A stretch of 64,000 nt of DNA from Solirubrobacteraceae bacterium (GTDB lineage Bacteria; Actinomycetota; Thermoleophilia; Solirubrobacterales; Solirubrobacteraceae), in assembly GCA_030681525.1 (NCBI GenBank), contig JAUXSD010000211.1, forward strand, positions 1 to 64,000, in the 5' to 3' direction. Each line of letters begins with the position of its first letter. The first letter of the stretch is position 1. A model generated the notes under the pieces. The model searched no databases and was not told where the DNA came from. It saw nothing but the letters and a program-made list of their open reading frames with translations. Below are positions 9,529 to 18,617 of the stretch, one piece after another. Position numbers and translations under genes: made by a program.

Positions 9529-10218
9529 GTGGCCGACACCGACCTCGCGATCGAGCTGCGCGGCGCGGGCCGTCGCTACGGCGAGCGCGCGGCCCTGCGC
9601 GACGTCACGCTCGAGCTCGAGGCCGGTCGCACGCTCGTCGTCTTCGGCCCCAACGGCGCGGGCAAGACGACGCTGCTGCGGATGCTCGCCACGCTGCTGC
9701 GCCCGCACGCCGGCGAGGTGCGTGTGCTCGGCCGCCCGCTGCCCGACGACGGCTACGCCGTGCGCGGGCGGATCGGCTTCCTCGGCCACGAGGCGATGCT
9801 CTACCGGGAGCTGAGCGGGCGCGAGAACCTGCGCTTCTACGCGCGCCTGTACGGGGTGGCGCCCGCCCGCGTCGAGGAGGTGCTCGCGGCCGTCGGCATG
9901 AGCGCCCGCGCCGACGACCCGGTGGCGGAGCTCTCGCGCGGGATGGTCCAGCGCCTGGCGATCGCGCGTGCGGTGCTGCACGAGCCGGCGCTGCTGCTGC
10001 TCGACGAGCCGCTGGCCAACCTCGACCCGGCCGCGGCGGCACAGGTAGCGCCGCTCATCGGGGCCGGCAGCCACGCCACGCGCGTCGTCACCAGCCACGA
10101 CCCGGCCGGTGGGCTGCGCGGCGCCGACCTGGCGCTGGGGCTGAAGGCCGCGCGCGTCACGTTCCTCGCCCCGGCCGGCGAGATCCGCGCCGCGCAGATC
10201 GCCGAGCTGTACTCGTGA
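9529..10218 (+). CDS. ccmA: Heme exporter ABC ATP-binding protein CcmA
   Basis: Walker A GPNGAGKTTLLRML, signature LSRGMVQRLAIARA, Walker B LLLLDEPLANLD; followed by ccmB/ccmC. Confidence 0.9.
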   Translation: MADTDLAIELRGAGRRYGERAALRDVTLELEAGRTLVVFGPNGAGKTTLLRMLATLLRPHAGEVRVLGRPLPDDGYAVRGRIGFLGHEAMLYRELSGRENLRFYARLYGVAPARVEEVLAAVGMSARADDPVAELSRGMVQRLAIARAVLHEPALLLLDEPLANLDPAAAAQVAPLIGAGSHATRVVTSHDPAGGLRGADLALGLKAARVTFLAPAGEIRAAQIAELYS

Positions 10219-10889
10219 AATCGACGGTCGCCGCGCTGCTGGCCAAGGAGCTCACGCTGGAGTGGCGCACGCGCGAGTCGGTGCCGGCGATGGTGCTGTT
10301 CAGCATCGCGACGTACGTCGTCTTCCATTTCGGGCTGGACCGCGACCGCGTCGCCGGCGACCTCGCCGCCGGCGTGCTCGTCGTGACGCTGCTGTTCGCG
10401 GCGATCCTCGGCGTCAACCGGCTGTTCGTCGCCGAGCACGAGCAGGGCGGCTTCGACGGCTTCCTGCTGGCGCCCGTCGACCGCACGGCGATGCTCGTGG
10501 CCAAGGCCGTCGCGCTGTTCGTGTTCCTCTGCGTCGTCGAGCTCGTAGCGATCCCGGCGTTCGCGCTGCTGCTGCTCGGCCCGCCGCTGACGCAGGCGCT
10601 GGGCCCGCTCGTGCTCGTGCTGCTGCTCGCCAACGCCGGCATCGCGGTGATCGGCACGCTCGTCGCGGGCCTGGCGATCCAGACCCGCGCGCGCGACCTC
10701 ATCGTCCCGCTGCTCGCGCTGCCGCTGCTCGTGCCGGTCGTGCTCGCCACCGCGCGCAGCGCGACGCCGCTGCTGCAGGACGGCGGCGCCGGGCCGCTGC
10801 CGGGTAACTGGATGGCAATACTGGCCATCTATGATCTGCTCTTCGCGCTGATCGCCTTCGCGGTCTTCGACTTCCTGCTGGAGGACTGA
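10215..10889 (+). CDS. ccmB: Heme exporter permease CcmB
   Basis: AKELTLEWRTRESVPAMVLFSI...NRLFVAEHEQGGFDGFLLAPVDR. Confidence 0.93.
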   Translation: MKSTVAALLAKELTLEWRTRESVPAMVLFSIATYVVFHFGLDRDRVAGDLAAGVLVVTLLFAAILGVNRLFVAEHEQGGFDGFLLAPVDRTAMLVAKAVALFVFLCVVELVAIPAFALLLLGPPLTQALGPLVLVLLLANAGIAVIGTLVAGLAIQTRARDLIVPLLALPLLVPVVLATARSATPLLQDGGAGPLPGNWMAILAIYDLLFALIAFAVFDFLLED

Positions 10890-10892
10890 GCA

Positions 10893-11624
10893 ATCGTCTA
10901 CGGAAAGGGCCTGCGCGCCCTCTCACTGGCCACCCCCCTCGTGCTGACGGGCGCGTTCGCCATGGTCTTCTTCTACGCGCCGCTGGACGCCGACCAGGGC
11001 TTCGTGCAGAAGATCTTCTACGTCCACGTGCCGATGGCGATCGTCGCGCTGATCGGCTTCATGGCCGGCGGGATCTGCGCCGTCATGTACCTGCGCACCC
11101 GCGAGACGAAGTGGGACATGCGCTCCTACGTCTCGATCCACCTGTCGGTCATCCTCGCCGTCGGCGTGCTCGTCACGGGCTCGATCTGGGCGCGCGCCTC
11201 GTGGGGCCAGTGGTGGGTCTGGGACGAGCCGATGCTCGTCTCGTTTCTCATCGTCTTTCTGCTGTACGCCACGTACTGGCCGCTGCGCTTCTCGCTGGAG
11301 GACAAGGAGAAGCAGGCGCGCTACGCCTCGGTCTTCGCGATCGTCGCCGGCGCCTTCGTGCCGCTGAACTTCGCCGCCGTGCGGATGGCCGAGGCCTACA
11401 TCCACCCGGCGACGGGCGCGACGGTCGCCGGCGGGCTGCCGCCGAAGATGGGCCTGACCTTCGCCGTCGCGATGCTCGGCATGGGACTGCTGTTCCTCAC
11501 GCTCGTCAAGTACGAGATGGCCTCCAAGCACGCGACGTTCCGCCTGCGCGCGCTGCGCCGCCGGCTCGCCGGTGACGACGACGACCTCATGCTCCCCGGC
11601 CGCAGCGCCGCGCCCCAGCTCTGA
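10893..11624 (+). CDS. ccmC: Cytochrome c biogenesis protein CcmC (apparent ATC start)
   Basis: IVYGKGLRALSLATPLVLTGAFAMVFFYAPLDADQGFVQKIFYVHVP...WARASWGQWWVWDEP; GGAGG 8 nt before the ATC. Confidence 0.9.
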   Translation: MVYGKGLRALSLATPLVLTGAFAMVFFYAPLDADQGFVQKIFYVHVPMAIVALIGFMAGGICAVMYLRTRETKWDMRSYVSIHLSVILAVGVLVTGSIWARASWGQWWVWDEPMLVSFLIVFLLYATYWPLRFSLEDKEKQARYASVFAIVAGAFVPLNFAAVRMAEAYIHPATGATVAGGLPPKMGLTFAVAMLGMGLLFLTLVKYEMASKHATFRLRALRRRLAGDDDDLMLPGRSAAPQL

Positions 11625-11863
11625 TGCTGCCCGCCCTGCCACTCGACGAGGCCGGCAAGTACGTCGCGGGCGCCTACCTGGTGTTCCTCGCGCTCATCCT
11701 CGTCTACGTCGCGATCATGGCCGCCAAGCTGAGCCGGATCGAGCGTGAGGTCGTCGACCTCGCCGAGCTCGTCGAGCGCAAGGACGCCGCCGAGGCCGCC
11801 GCTCCCGCCGCCGCCGCACCGCCGGCCGCGCCGCGCGCGGCGAAGCAGGAGCCGGTGCGATGA
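11624..11863 (+). CDS. CcmD-like small single-TM protein
   Basis: 79 aa, GKYVAGAYLVFLALILVYVAIMAAKLSRIERE...; position directly after ccmC. Confidence 0.65.
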   Translation: MLPALPLDEAGKYVAGAYLVFLALILVYVAIMAAKLSRIEREVVDLAELVERKDAAEAAAPAAAAPPAAPRAAKQEPVR

Positions 11864-13218
11864 CGGCCGAGCTCATCACGCTGGGGATCTCGCACAAGAC
11901 CGCCTCCGTCCAGCTGCGCGAGCGCCTGGCGTTCACGCAGGCCGCGGTCACCGACTTCCTGCACGACGTCGCCGCGCACCCCGAGGTGCACGAGGCCGTC
12001 GTCATCTCGACCTGCAACCGCACGGAGCTGACGCTCGTCGTCGGCGACCCCGTCGCCGCCGAGAGCGCGGTCCTCGGGATGCTCGCCCAGCGCGCGCAGG
12101 TGCGCCCGACCGAGCTGGCCGAGCGGATGTACTCGCCGCGCAACTGCGACGCCGCGCGCCAGCTCTTCCGCGTCACCGCGGGCCTGGAGTCGATGATCGT
12201 CGGCGAGGCCGAGATCCAGGGACAGGTCAAGCGCGCCTACGAGGTCGCGCTCGCCGCGGGCACGACCGGGCCGCTGACCAACCGCCTTTTCACCGCCGCG
12301 CTGCAGACCGGCAAGCGCGTGCGCTCGGAGACCTCGATCGGCCTGGGTCGCGCGTCGATGTCGTCGGTCGCCGTCGAGCTGGCGCACGCGATCATGGGCG
12401 ACCGGCCCGAGCCGCGCGTCGTCATCATCGGCGCCGGCGAGACGAGCGAGCTGACGGCCCGGGCGTTCGCCGCGCACGGCGTCTGCACGATCTTCGTGGC
12501 CAACCGCCACGCCGACCGGGCCCGCTCGCTGGCCAACCGCTTCGGCGGCCGGGTCGTCGCGCTCGACGACCTGCCCGCGCAGCTCGAGGACGCCGACGTC
12601 GTCGTCGCGTCCACCGCCTCGCCGCATCCGATCGTCGGCCAGGAGGAGCTCGAGCTCGTCATGCGCGTGCGGCGCGGCCGGCCGCTGCTGCTCATCGACC
12701 TCGCCGTGCCGCGCGACATCGACCCCGCCTGCGCCGACCTCGACGGCGTGACGCTGTTCGACATGGACGGCCTGCAGGCGCGCGTCGCGCACACGATCTC
12801 CGTCCGCGAGGCCGAGGCGCTGCGCGCCGAGTCGATCGTCGAGGACGAGATCAAGCGCTTCGCGGCGTGGCTGGGCACACTCGCCGTGCAGCCGACGATC
12901 CGCGCCCTGCGCGAGTACGGCGACGCGATCGTCGAGCAGGTGCTCGACGAGAACAGGGCGCGCTGGGAGCTCGCCTCCGAGCGCGACGTCGCGCGCGCCG
13001 AGGCGATCGCGCGCTCGGTGATGAACCGCCTGCTGCACGAGCCGACGCTGCGCCTGCGCACGATGACCGAGGGGCGCTCGCACGGGCGCCTGCAGATCAT
13101 GCGCGAGCTGTTCGGACTCGAGGGCGCGCCGGAGGGCGACGAGCAGATCGCCGATGGGGCGGAGCCGGGCGCCACCGGGGACAACGTGCGCCCGCTGCCC
13201 CGTCGCGCTTCCTCGTAG
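11860..13218 (+). CDS. hemA: Glutamyl-tRNA reductase
   Basis: LGISHKTASVQLRERLAF...VISTCNRTELTLV...MIVGEAEIQGQVKRAYE...VIIGAGETSELTARAF. Confidence 0.97.
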   Translation: MTAELITLGISHKTASVQLRERLAFTQAAVTDFLHDVAAHPEVHEAVVISTCNRTELTLVVGDPVAAESAVLGMLAQRAQVRPTELAERMYSPRNCDAARQLFRVTAGLESMIVGEAEIQGQVKRAYEVALAAGTTGPLTNRLFTAALQTGKRVRSETSIGLGRASMSSVAVELAHAIMGDRPEPRVVIIGAGETSELTARAFAAHGVCTIFVANRHADRARSLANRFGGRVVALDDLPAQLEDADVVVASTASPHPIVGQEELELVMRVRRGRPLLLIDLAVPRDIDPACADLDGVTLFDMDGLQARVAHTISVREAEALRAESIVEDEIKRFAAWLGTLAVQPTIRALREYGDAIVEQVLDENRARWELASERDVARAEAIARSVMNRLLHEPTLRLRTMTEGRSHGRLQIMRELFGLEGAPEGDEQIADGAEPGATGDNVRPLPRRASS

Positions 13219-14111
13219 TGCGCGTCGGGACGCGCGGCAGCGCGCTGGCGCTGGCGCAGGCGCGAACCGTCGCGCGGCTGCTCGGTTCCGACGTCGAGCT
13301 CGTGACGGTGACGACGAGCGGGGACCGCGGCTCGGCCGCGGGGCGGCCGGTGCACGACAAGGAGCGCTGGGTCAAGGAGCTCGAGGTCGCCCTGCTGGCG
13401 GGCGAGATCGACCTCGCGATCCACAGCGCCAAGGACGTGCCCAGCGTGCTGCCCGAGGGGCTCGAGCTGGTCGGCGCGCCCGCGCGCGGCAACCCCTTCG
13501 ACGCGCTGGTCGGCGCCGATGCGCTCGCGTCGCTGGCCGGCGGGGCCCGCGTCGGCACGGCATCCCTGCGCCGGGCGGCACAGCTGCTCGCGCTGCGCGA
13601 GGATCTCGCGGTGAGCGCGCTGCGCGGCAACGTCGACACCCGCCTGCGGCGCCTCGCCGAGGGCGAGGCCGACGCGCTCGTGCTCGCCGCCGCCGGCCTC
13701 GAGCGCCTCGGCCGCGGCGAGGAGATCGGCTGCCTGCTCGACGAGCTCGTCCCCGCACCGGGCCAGGGGACGCTCGTGCTCGAGGCGCGCGCGGGCGATG
13801 CGGCCGCCGCCGACGCGGTGCGCGCGATCACCGACGCCGCGACGTGGGACGCGCTGCTCGCCGAGCGGGCCTGCGTGGCGGCCCTGGATGCGAGCTGCAA
13901 CACGCCGCTCGGCGTGCATGCCCGCATCTGCGCCGACGGCACGATCGTCATGCGGACGTTCGCCGGCCTGCCCGACGGCTCGTCCTGGCTGCGCGACGAG
14001 ACCCCGCCCTGCGCGACGCCGGAGGCGGCGGGCGCGCTGGCCGCCGAGCGGCTGCTGGCCGCCGGCGGCGCGGAGCTGCTCGCGCGCGCCGAGGCGGTCG
14101 CCGCGCCGTGA
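13218..14111 (+). CDS. hemC: Hydroxymethylbilane synthase
   Basis: VRVGTRGSALALAQARTV...DLAIHSAKDVPSVLPEGLEL...GTASLRRAAQLLA...LRGNVDTRLRRL. Confidence 0.97.
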   Translation: MRVGTRGSALALAQARTVARLLGSDVELVTVTTSGDRGSAAGRPVHDKERWVKELEVALLAGEIDLAIHSAKDVPSVLPEGLELVGAPARGNPFDALVGADALASLAGGARVGTASLRRAAQLLALREDLAVSALRGNVDTRLRRLAEGEADALVLAAAGLERLGRGEEIGCLLDELVPAPGQGTLVLEARAGDAAAADAVRAITDAATWDALLAERACVAALDASCNTPLGVHARICADGTIVMRTFAGLPDGSSWLRDETPPCATPEAAGALAAERLLAAGGAELLARAEAVAAP

Positions 14112-15565
14112 CCGTCTTTCTCGTGGGCGCGGGCCCGGGCGACGCGGGCCTCATGACGGCGCGCTCGCTGGAGCTCATCGCGAGCGCCGACGTGATCCTC
14201 TACGACCGCCTCATCCCCGACGGCGCCCTGGACGGCGCGCGCGACGACGCGGAGCTCATCGACGTCGGCAAGGTCGGCGGCGGGGCGCAGGTGCCCCAAG
14301 AGGCGACGAACGGGCTGCTGCTCGAGCACGGCGCCGCGGGGCGCGCGGTCGTGCGGCTGAAGGGCGGCGACCCGTTCGTCTTCGGTCGCGGGGGCGAGGA
14401 GGCGCAGCTGCTGCGCGCGGCCGGGATCGACGTCGAGGTCGTCCCCGGCGTCACCGCCGGCGTCGCGGCGCCGGCCTACGCCGGGATCCCGGTCACGCAG
14501 CGCGGGATGGCCGCGGCGGTCGCGTTCGTGACCGGCCACGAGGATCCGGACAAGGACGACTCGCAGGTCGACTGGCCCGCGCTCGCCGCGTTCCCCGGGA
14601 CGCTCGTCTTCTACATGGGCGTGCGCAAGCTCGGCCGGATCGCCGAGCGGCTCGTCGCGGGCGGGCGCCCGCCGAGCGAGCCGGTGGCGATCGTCGAGCG
14701 CGGCACCTTCGCCGATCAGCGCACGGTGAGCGGCACGCTGGCCGACATCGCCGCGCGCGCAGCGGCGGCGGGCGTGCGCGCTCCCGCCATCACCGTCGTC
14801 GGGGCGGTCGCGGCGCTGCACGAGGAGCTGGCCTGGTTCGCCGCCGGTCCGCTGCTCGGGCTCAGCGTCGCGGTCACGCGCGCTCGCGCCCAGGCCAGCG
14901 CGCTGGCCGCCCGGCTCGTCGCGCTCGGCGCGCACGTCGTGGAGGCGCCGGCGATCCGCATCGAGCCGCTGGAGGCCGCGCTGCCGGCTGATCTGGCGGC
15001 GTACGACCTGCTGTGCGTGACGAGCCCCAACGGCGCGCGGCGGCTGCTCGAGGTCGCCCGCGACGCGCGGGACCTGGCGGGGCCGGCGATCGCCGCGATC
15101 GGGCCGGGGACGGCCGACGCGCTGCGTGCCGGCGGGATCGAGCCCGACGTCGTCCCGCCGCGGGCCGTCGCGGAGTCGCTCGTCGAGGCGCTCGCCGAAC
15201 GGCCCGTCCGGCGCGTGCTCATCGCCCGCGCCGAGCGGGCGCGCGACGTGCTGCCCGACGCGCTGCGCGCGCGCGGCGCCGAGGTCGAGATCCTCGCGCT
15301 GTACCGGACCGTGGCCGAGCCGCTCTCACCCGCGGCGCTGGAGTCGGCGCTCGGCGCGGACTACGTCACGTTCACGTCGGCGTCGGCGGTGCGCTTCTTC
15401 CTCGAGGCGGCGGGCCAGCCGTCCGAGGGACAACGGGTCGTGTCGATCGGCCCGATCACGAGCCGGGCGCTGCGCGAGCGCGGCCTCACGGTCGACGTCG
15501 AGGCCGCCGAGCACACGCCCGACGGGCTGATCGCGGCGCTGCTGGAGGACGCCGCCCGCGGCTGA
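14108..15565 (+). CDS. Fused uroporphyrinogen-III C-methyltransferase / uroporphyrinogen-III synthase
   Basis: VFLVGAGPGDAGLMTARSLELIASADVILYDRL...RLKGGDPFVFGRGGEEA...VPGVTAG then a HemD domain ...ITSRALRERGLTVDVEAAEHTPDGLIAAL. Confidence 0.95.
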   Translation: MTVFLVGAGPGDAGLMTARSLELIASADVILYDRLIPDGALDGARDDAELIDVGKVGGGAQVPQEATNGLLLEHGAAGRAVVRLKGGDPFVFGRGGEEAQLLRAAGIDVEVVPGVTAGVAAPAYAGIPVTQRGMAAAVAFVTGHEDPDKDDSQVDWPALAAFPGTLVFYMGVRKLGRIAERLVAGGRPPSEPVAIVERGTFADQRTVSGTLADIAARAAAAGVRAPAITVVGAVAALHEELAWFAAGPLLGLSVAVTRARAQASALAARLVALGAHVVEAPAIRIEPLEAALPADLAAYDLLCVTSPNGARRLLEVARDARDLAGPAIAAIGPGTADALRAGGIEPDVVPPRAVAESLVEALAERPVRRVLIARAERARDVLPDALRARGAEVEILALYRTVAEPLSPAALESALGADYVTFTSASAVRFFLEAAGQPSEGQRVVSIGPITSRALRERGLTVDVEAAEHTPDGLIAALLEDAARG

Positions 15566-15590
15566 CCGGCGGCTCGCGGGTCAGCCCGCG
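15556..15590. terminator. Hairpin whose arms contain both convergent stop codons
   Basis: CCGCGGCTGACC ... GGGTCAGCCCGCGG. Confidence 0.5.
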
Positions 15591-15733
15591 GTGTCGATGT
15601 CGCCCTCGGGGAAGCCCGGCAGCTCGCGCTCGGGCTCCTCGTCGTCGGGCGGCACCCCGAGCGGGGCGCCCTCGGCCTCACCGTCCTCCGGCAGGCCGGT
15701 CGGCGCCTCGGGCTCCTCCGCCTCGCCGCTCAC
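15581..15733 (-). CDS. Small acidic hypothetical protein (50 aa)
   Basis: GTG start overlaps the upstream stop (GTGTGAGC); VSGEAEEPEAPTGLPEDGEAEGAPLGVPPDDEEPERELPGFPEGDIDTAG. Confidence 0.5.
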   Translation of the reverse strand: MSGEAEEPEAPTGLPEDGEAEGAPLGVPPDDEEPERELPGFPEGDIDTAG

Positions 15734-16137
15734 ACCGCCACCCCGGCGTCCTGCAGCCAGGCGGTGACGTCCTCGGGCGCGTTCTCGCCGAATTCGGCGC
15801 GCGCCGCGAGGCGCAGCAGGTTCGCGTCGTCGTCGGGCGGACCATCGCGCCGGAACGCGAGGTAGGTGGCCACGGCGGCGGCCATCTGGACGCTCGCGCC
15901 GGGCAGCGAGCCCTGCACGCGCTCGGCGACCTCGAAGAACTCGCGGTCGCGCCCCTCGAGCGCCGTGACCGGCTCGTCGCGATCCTCGTAGGCGAGCAGG
16001 AAGTCGCTGACGAGGTCGTCGGCGCCATCGGGGTCGCAGAGCGACGTCGCGCGACGGACGACCTCGGCGACGGATGGTGTCTCGGCAGGGTTTCCGGGCC
16101 GCATCCACTTCGGGTACCCGGTCGCCCAGCCATACAC
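15730..16137 (-). CDS. Conserved hypothetical protein
   Basis: 135 aa, coding-like composition; PSVAEVVRRATSLCDPDGADDLVSDFLLAYEDRDEPVTALEG...; start may be internal (MRPGNPAE). Confidence 0.65.
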   Translation of the reverse strand: MYGWATGYPKWMRPGNPAETPSVAEVVRRATSLCDPDGADDLVSDFLLAYEDRDEPVTALEGRDREFFEVAERVQGSLPGASVQMAAAVATYLAFRRDGPPDDDANLLRLAARAEFGENAPEDVTAWLQDAGVAV

Positions 16138-16148
16138 TCGACCGGCGC

Positions 16149-16985
16149 ATGGCCCTTGTAAACATTGAGCGTGCGCCTGCAGCAGCGTTGGTCGTGACGT
16201 TCCTCAGCGACTACGGCCTCGACGACGACTTCGTCGGCGTCTGCCACGGGGTGGTCGCGCGGATCGCGCGGGGCGTGCGGGTCATCGACGTCACCCACGG
16301 CATCGAGCGCCACGACGTTCGCGCCGGCGCGCTCGCATTGCGCCGCGCGCTCGAGTACCTGCCGGCCGGCGTGCACCTGGCCGTCGTCGACCCCGGCGTC
16401 GGCTCGCCGCGCCGCGCCGTGGCGCTGCGCTGCGCCGCCGGCGAGCACCTGCTCGTGGGGCCCGACAACGGGCTGCTGTGGCTCGCCGCCGAGGGCTGCG
16501 GCGGCGTCGCCGAGGCGGCGGACATCGGCGCCTCGCCGCTGCGGCTGCAGCCGGTCTCGGCGTCCTTCCACGGCCGCGACATCTTCGCGCCGGTGGCCGC
16601 CCACCTCGCGACCGGCACGCCGCTCGGGCATACCGGAGAGCCGCTCGACCCCGCGACGCTCGTCCGGCTCGAGCTGCCCCGCGCCCGGCCGACCGGCGAC
16701 GGGGTCGTCGCCCACGTGCTGCACGCCGACCGCTACGGCAACGTCGCGCTGGACGCGCAGCGTGAGGATCTCGCGGCGGCCGGCCTGCGCGTCGGCGAGA
16801 CGATCACGGTGCACCGCCGGCGGGCGCGCTACGCCACGACGTTCGCCGACGTCCTGCCCGGCGAGCTGCTGCTGTACGAGGACGGCTACCGCGTCCTCTC
16901 GCTCGCCGTCAACCGCGGCTCGGCGCTCGCCGCGCTCGGGCTGGCGCGCGACGACGAGATCCTCATCGCGCCCGGCGCGCCGTGA
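16149..16985 (+). CDS. SAM hydroxide adenosyltransferase (DUF62 family)
   Basis: VVTFLSDYGLDDDFVGVCHGVV...VIDVTHGI...HLAVVDPGVGSPRRAVAL...LVGPDNGLL...FHGRDIFAPVAAHLA. Confidence 0.93.
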   Translation: MALVNIERAPAAALVVTFLSDYGLDDDFVGVCHGVVARIARGVRVIDVTHGIERHDVRAGALALRRALEYLPAGVHLAVVDPGVGSPRRAVALRCAAGEHLLVGPDNGLLWLAAEGCGGVAEAADIGASPLRLQPVSASFHGRDIFAPVAAHLATGTPLGHTGEPLDPATLVRLELPRARPTGDGVVAHVLHADRYGNVALDAQREDLAAAGLRVGETITVHRRRARYATTFADVLPGELLLYEDGYRVLSLAVNRGSALAALGLARDDEILIAPGAP

Positions 16986-17686
16986 GCGGGCCGCTCGGCC
17001 GGCCGCGGCTGCACCACCGCGTGACCGACTCGACGAGCCTCGTCGCGCGCACGCTGGCCGCGGCGGGCGCGCCGCACGGGACGCTCGTCACGGCGGGCGA
17101 GCAGCGCGCCGGGCGCGGCCGCCAGGGCCGCACCTGGAGCGCGCCGCCGGGGCGCGCGCTGCTCATGTCGCTCGTCCTGCGCGAGTGGCCGCCGCTCGTG
17201 CCGGTCGTCGGCGCGCTGGCCGTGGCCGACGTCGCGGCCCGCGTGGCGGGTGCGCAGGCCGTCGCGATCAAGTGGCCCAACGACGTGCTGCTCGGCGGGC
17301 GCAAGCTGGCCGGGGTGCTCGGCGAGGGCCGCACCCACGAGGGCTGGGCGGTGCTCGGCATCGGCCTCAACGTGGCGGTCCGCGTCGCGGACCTGCCGCC
17401 CGAGCTGCACGACCGCGCGGCGACGCTCGGCCTCGATCCCGCCGCGATCGAGCCGACGCTGGAGGCGCTGCTGCGCGCGCTCGAGCAGCGCCTCGCCCAG
17501 CCGACGGGCGAGGTGCTCGACGCGCTGCGCGCACGCGACGCGCTGCGCGGCCGGCGCGTGCGCTGGGCGAAGGGCGAGGGCGTCGGTTGCGGGATCGACG
17601 ACGCCGGCCGGCTGCTCGTCGACACGGGCGACGGCGACCCAATCGCGCTCGAGGCCGGCGAGGTGCACCTCTTGCCGGGCACATAG
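16982..17686 (+). CDS. birA: Biotin--[acetyl-CoA-carboxylase] ligase
   Basis: TDSTSLVARTLAAAGAPHGTLVTAGEQRAGRGRQGRTWSAPPG...AIKWPNDVLLGGRKLAGVLGE. Confidence 0.93.
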   Translation: MSGPLGRPRLHHRVTDSTSLVARTLAAAGAPHGTLVTAGEQRAGRGRQGRTWSAPPGRALLMSLVLREWPPLVPVVGALAVADVAARVAGAQAVAIKWPNDVLLGGRKLAGVLGEGRTHEGWAVLGIGLNVAVRVADLPPELHDRAATLGLDPAAIEPTLEALLRALEQRLAQPTGEVLDALRARDALRGRRVRWAKGEGVGCGIDDAGRLLVDTGDGDPIALEAGEVHLLPGT

Positions 17687-17762
17687 CCCGGCAGCAACCT
17701 CGCTGCACCCGGGGCAGACCCGACATGCCAGGCCCGCGGCGGCCGATCTCTACGCTCTACGG

Positions 17763-18596
17763 ATGGCCCGCCGACCGCTCGCCCTCGGGGCGCTCGCCCT
17801 GCTCAGCGCCGCTGTCGCGCTGGCGGTGTGGCTCATCGCGCTCGGGATCCCGCGCGGCCGCGCGCTCGACGCCAGCGCGATGCTGACGTTCGGCGGCGTC
17901 GCGGCACCGCCGCTGCAGCCGTCGATCATGGGCGTCGCGCATCTCGCCGATCCCCTGCCGTTCGTGATCGGAGGGATCGCGCTCGTGGTCGTCGCGCTGC
18001 TGCGCCGGCGGTGGTTGATGGCGGCTCTCGTTCCGGTGATCCTCCTCGGCGCGAACGTCACGACGCAGCTCCTCAAGCCGGCGCTGGCCGACGTGCGGCT
18101 CATCGAGCTCTACGGCGTCGGCACGGTGTATCCGGGCTCGTGGCCGAGTGGGCACGCCACCGCGTCGATGTCGCTCGCGCTGTGCCTCGTGCTCGTCGTC
18201 GGGCCACGGCTGCGGGCGCCCGCCGCGCTGCTCGGCGCCGGGTACGCGATCGCGGTCGGCTACGCGCTCGTGGCGCTCGGCTGGCACCTTCCGAGCGACG
18301 TGCTCGGCGGCTACCTCGTCGCCGCGACGTTCACGCTGCTGGGCGCGGCCGCGCTCGCGGCGCTCGAGGCGCGCCGGCCCGCGCACGCCCCTGCCGGGCC
18401 GTCCACGGTCCCGCTGCCGGCGCTCGCGGCCGGCGCCGGTGCGCTGCTCGCGCTGGCCGGCGCCGTCGCGCTGATCGGGGCGCCCGGCATGACGCTGAAC
18501 GCGCTCGAGCACCCGACGGCGCTGGCCGCCGGGGCCGGGATCGCCGCCCTCGGCTTGACGCTGACGGCCGGCCTCGCGCTCGTGCTGCGCCGCTGA
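17763..18596 (+). CDS. PAP2-family phosphatase, membrane
   Basis: KPALADVRL...YPGSWPSGHATASMSLAL...LGWHLPSDVLGGY: PAP2 signature motifs. Confidence 0.9.
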   Translation: MARRPLALGALALLSAAVALAVWLIALGIPRGRALDASAMLTFGGVAAPPLQPSIMGVAHLADPLPFVIGGIALVVVALLRRRWLMAALVPVILLGANVTTQLLKPALADVRLIELYGVGTVYPGSWPSGHATASMSLALCLVLVVGPRLRAPAALLGAGYAIAVGYALVALGWHLPSDVLGGYLVAATFTLLGAAALAALEARRPAHAPAGPSTVPLPALAAGAGALLALAGAVALIGAPGMTLNALEHPTALAAGAGIAALGLTLTAGLALVLRR

Positions 18597-18617
18597 GCGC
18601 GCTCGGCCTCAGGCGGC
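18589..18617. terminator. Hairpin with both convergent stop codons in its arms
   Basis: GCCGCTGAG ... CTCAGGCGGC. Confidence 0.4.

Noticed and set aside
13097-14935. 612-aa minus-strand ORF
   Set aside because: Antisense to hemC and cobA-hemD; no motif support.
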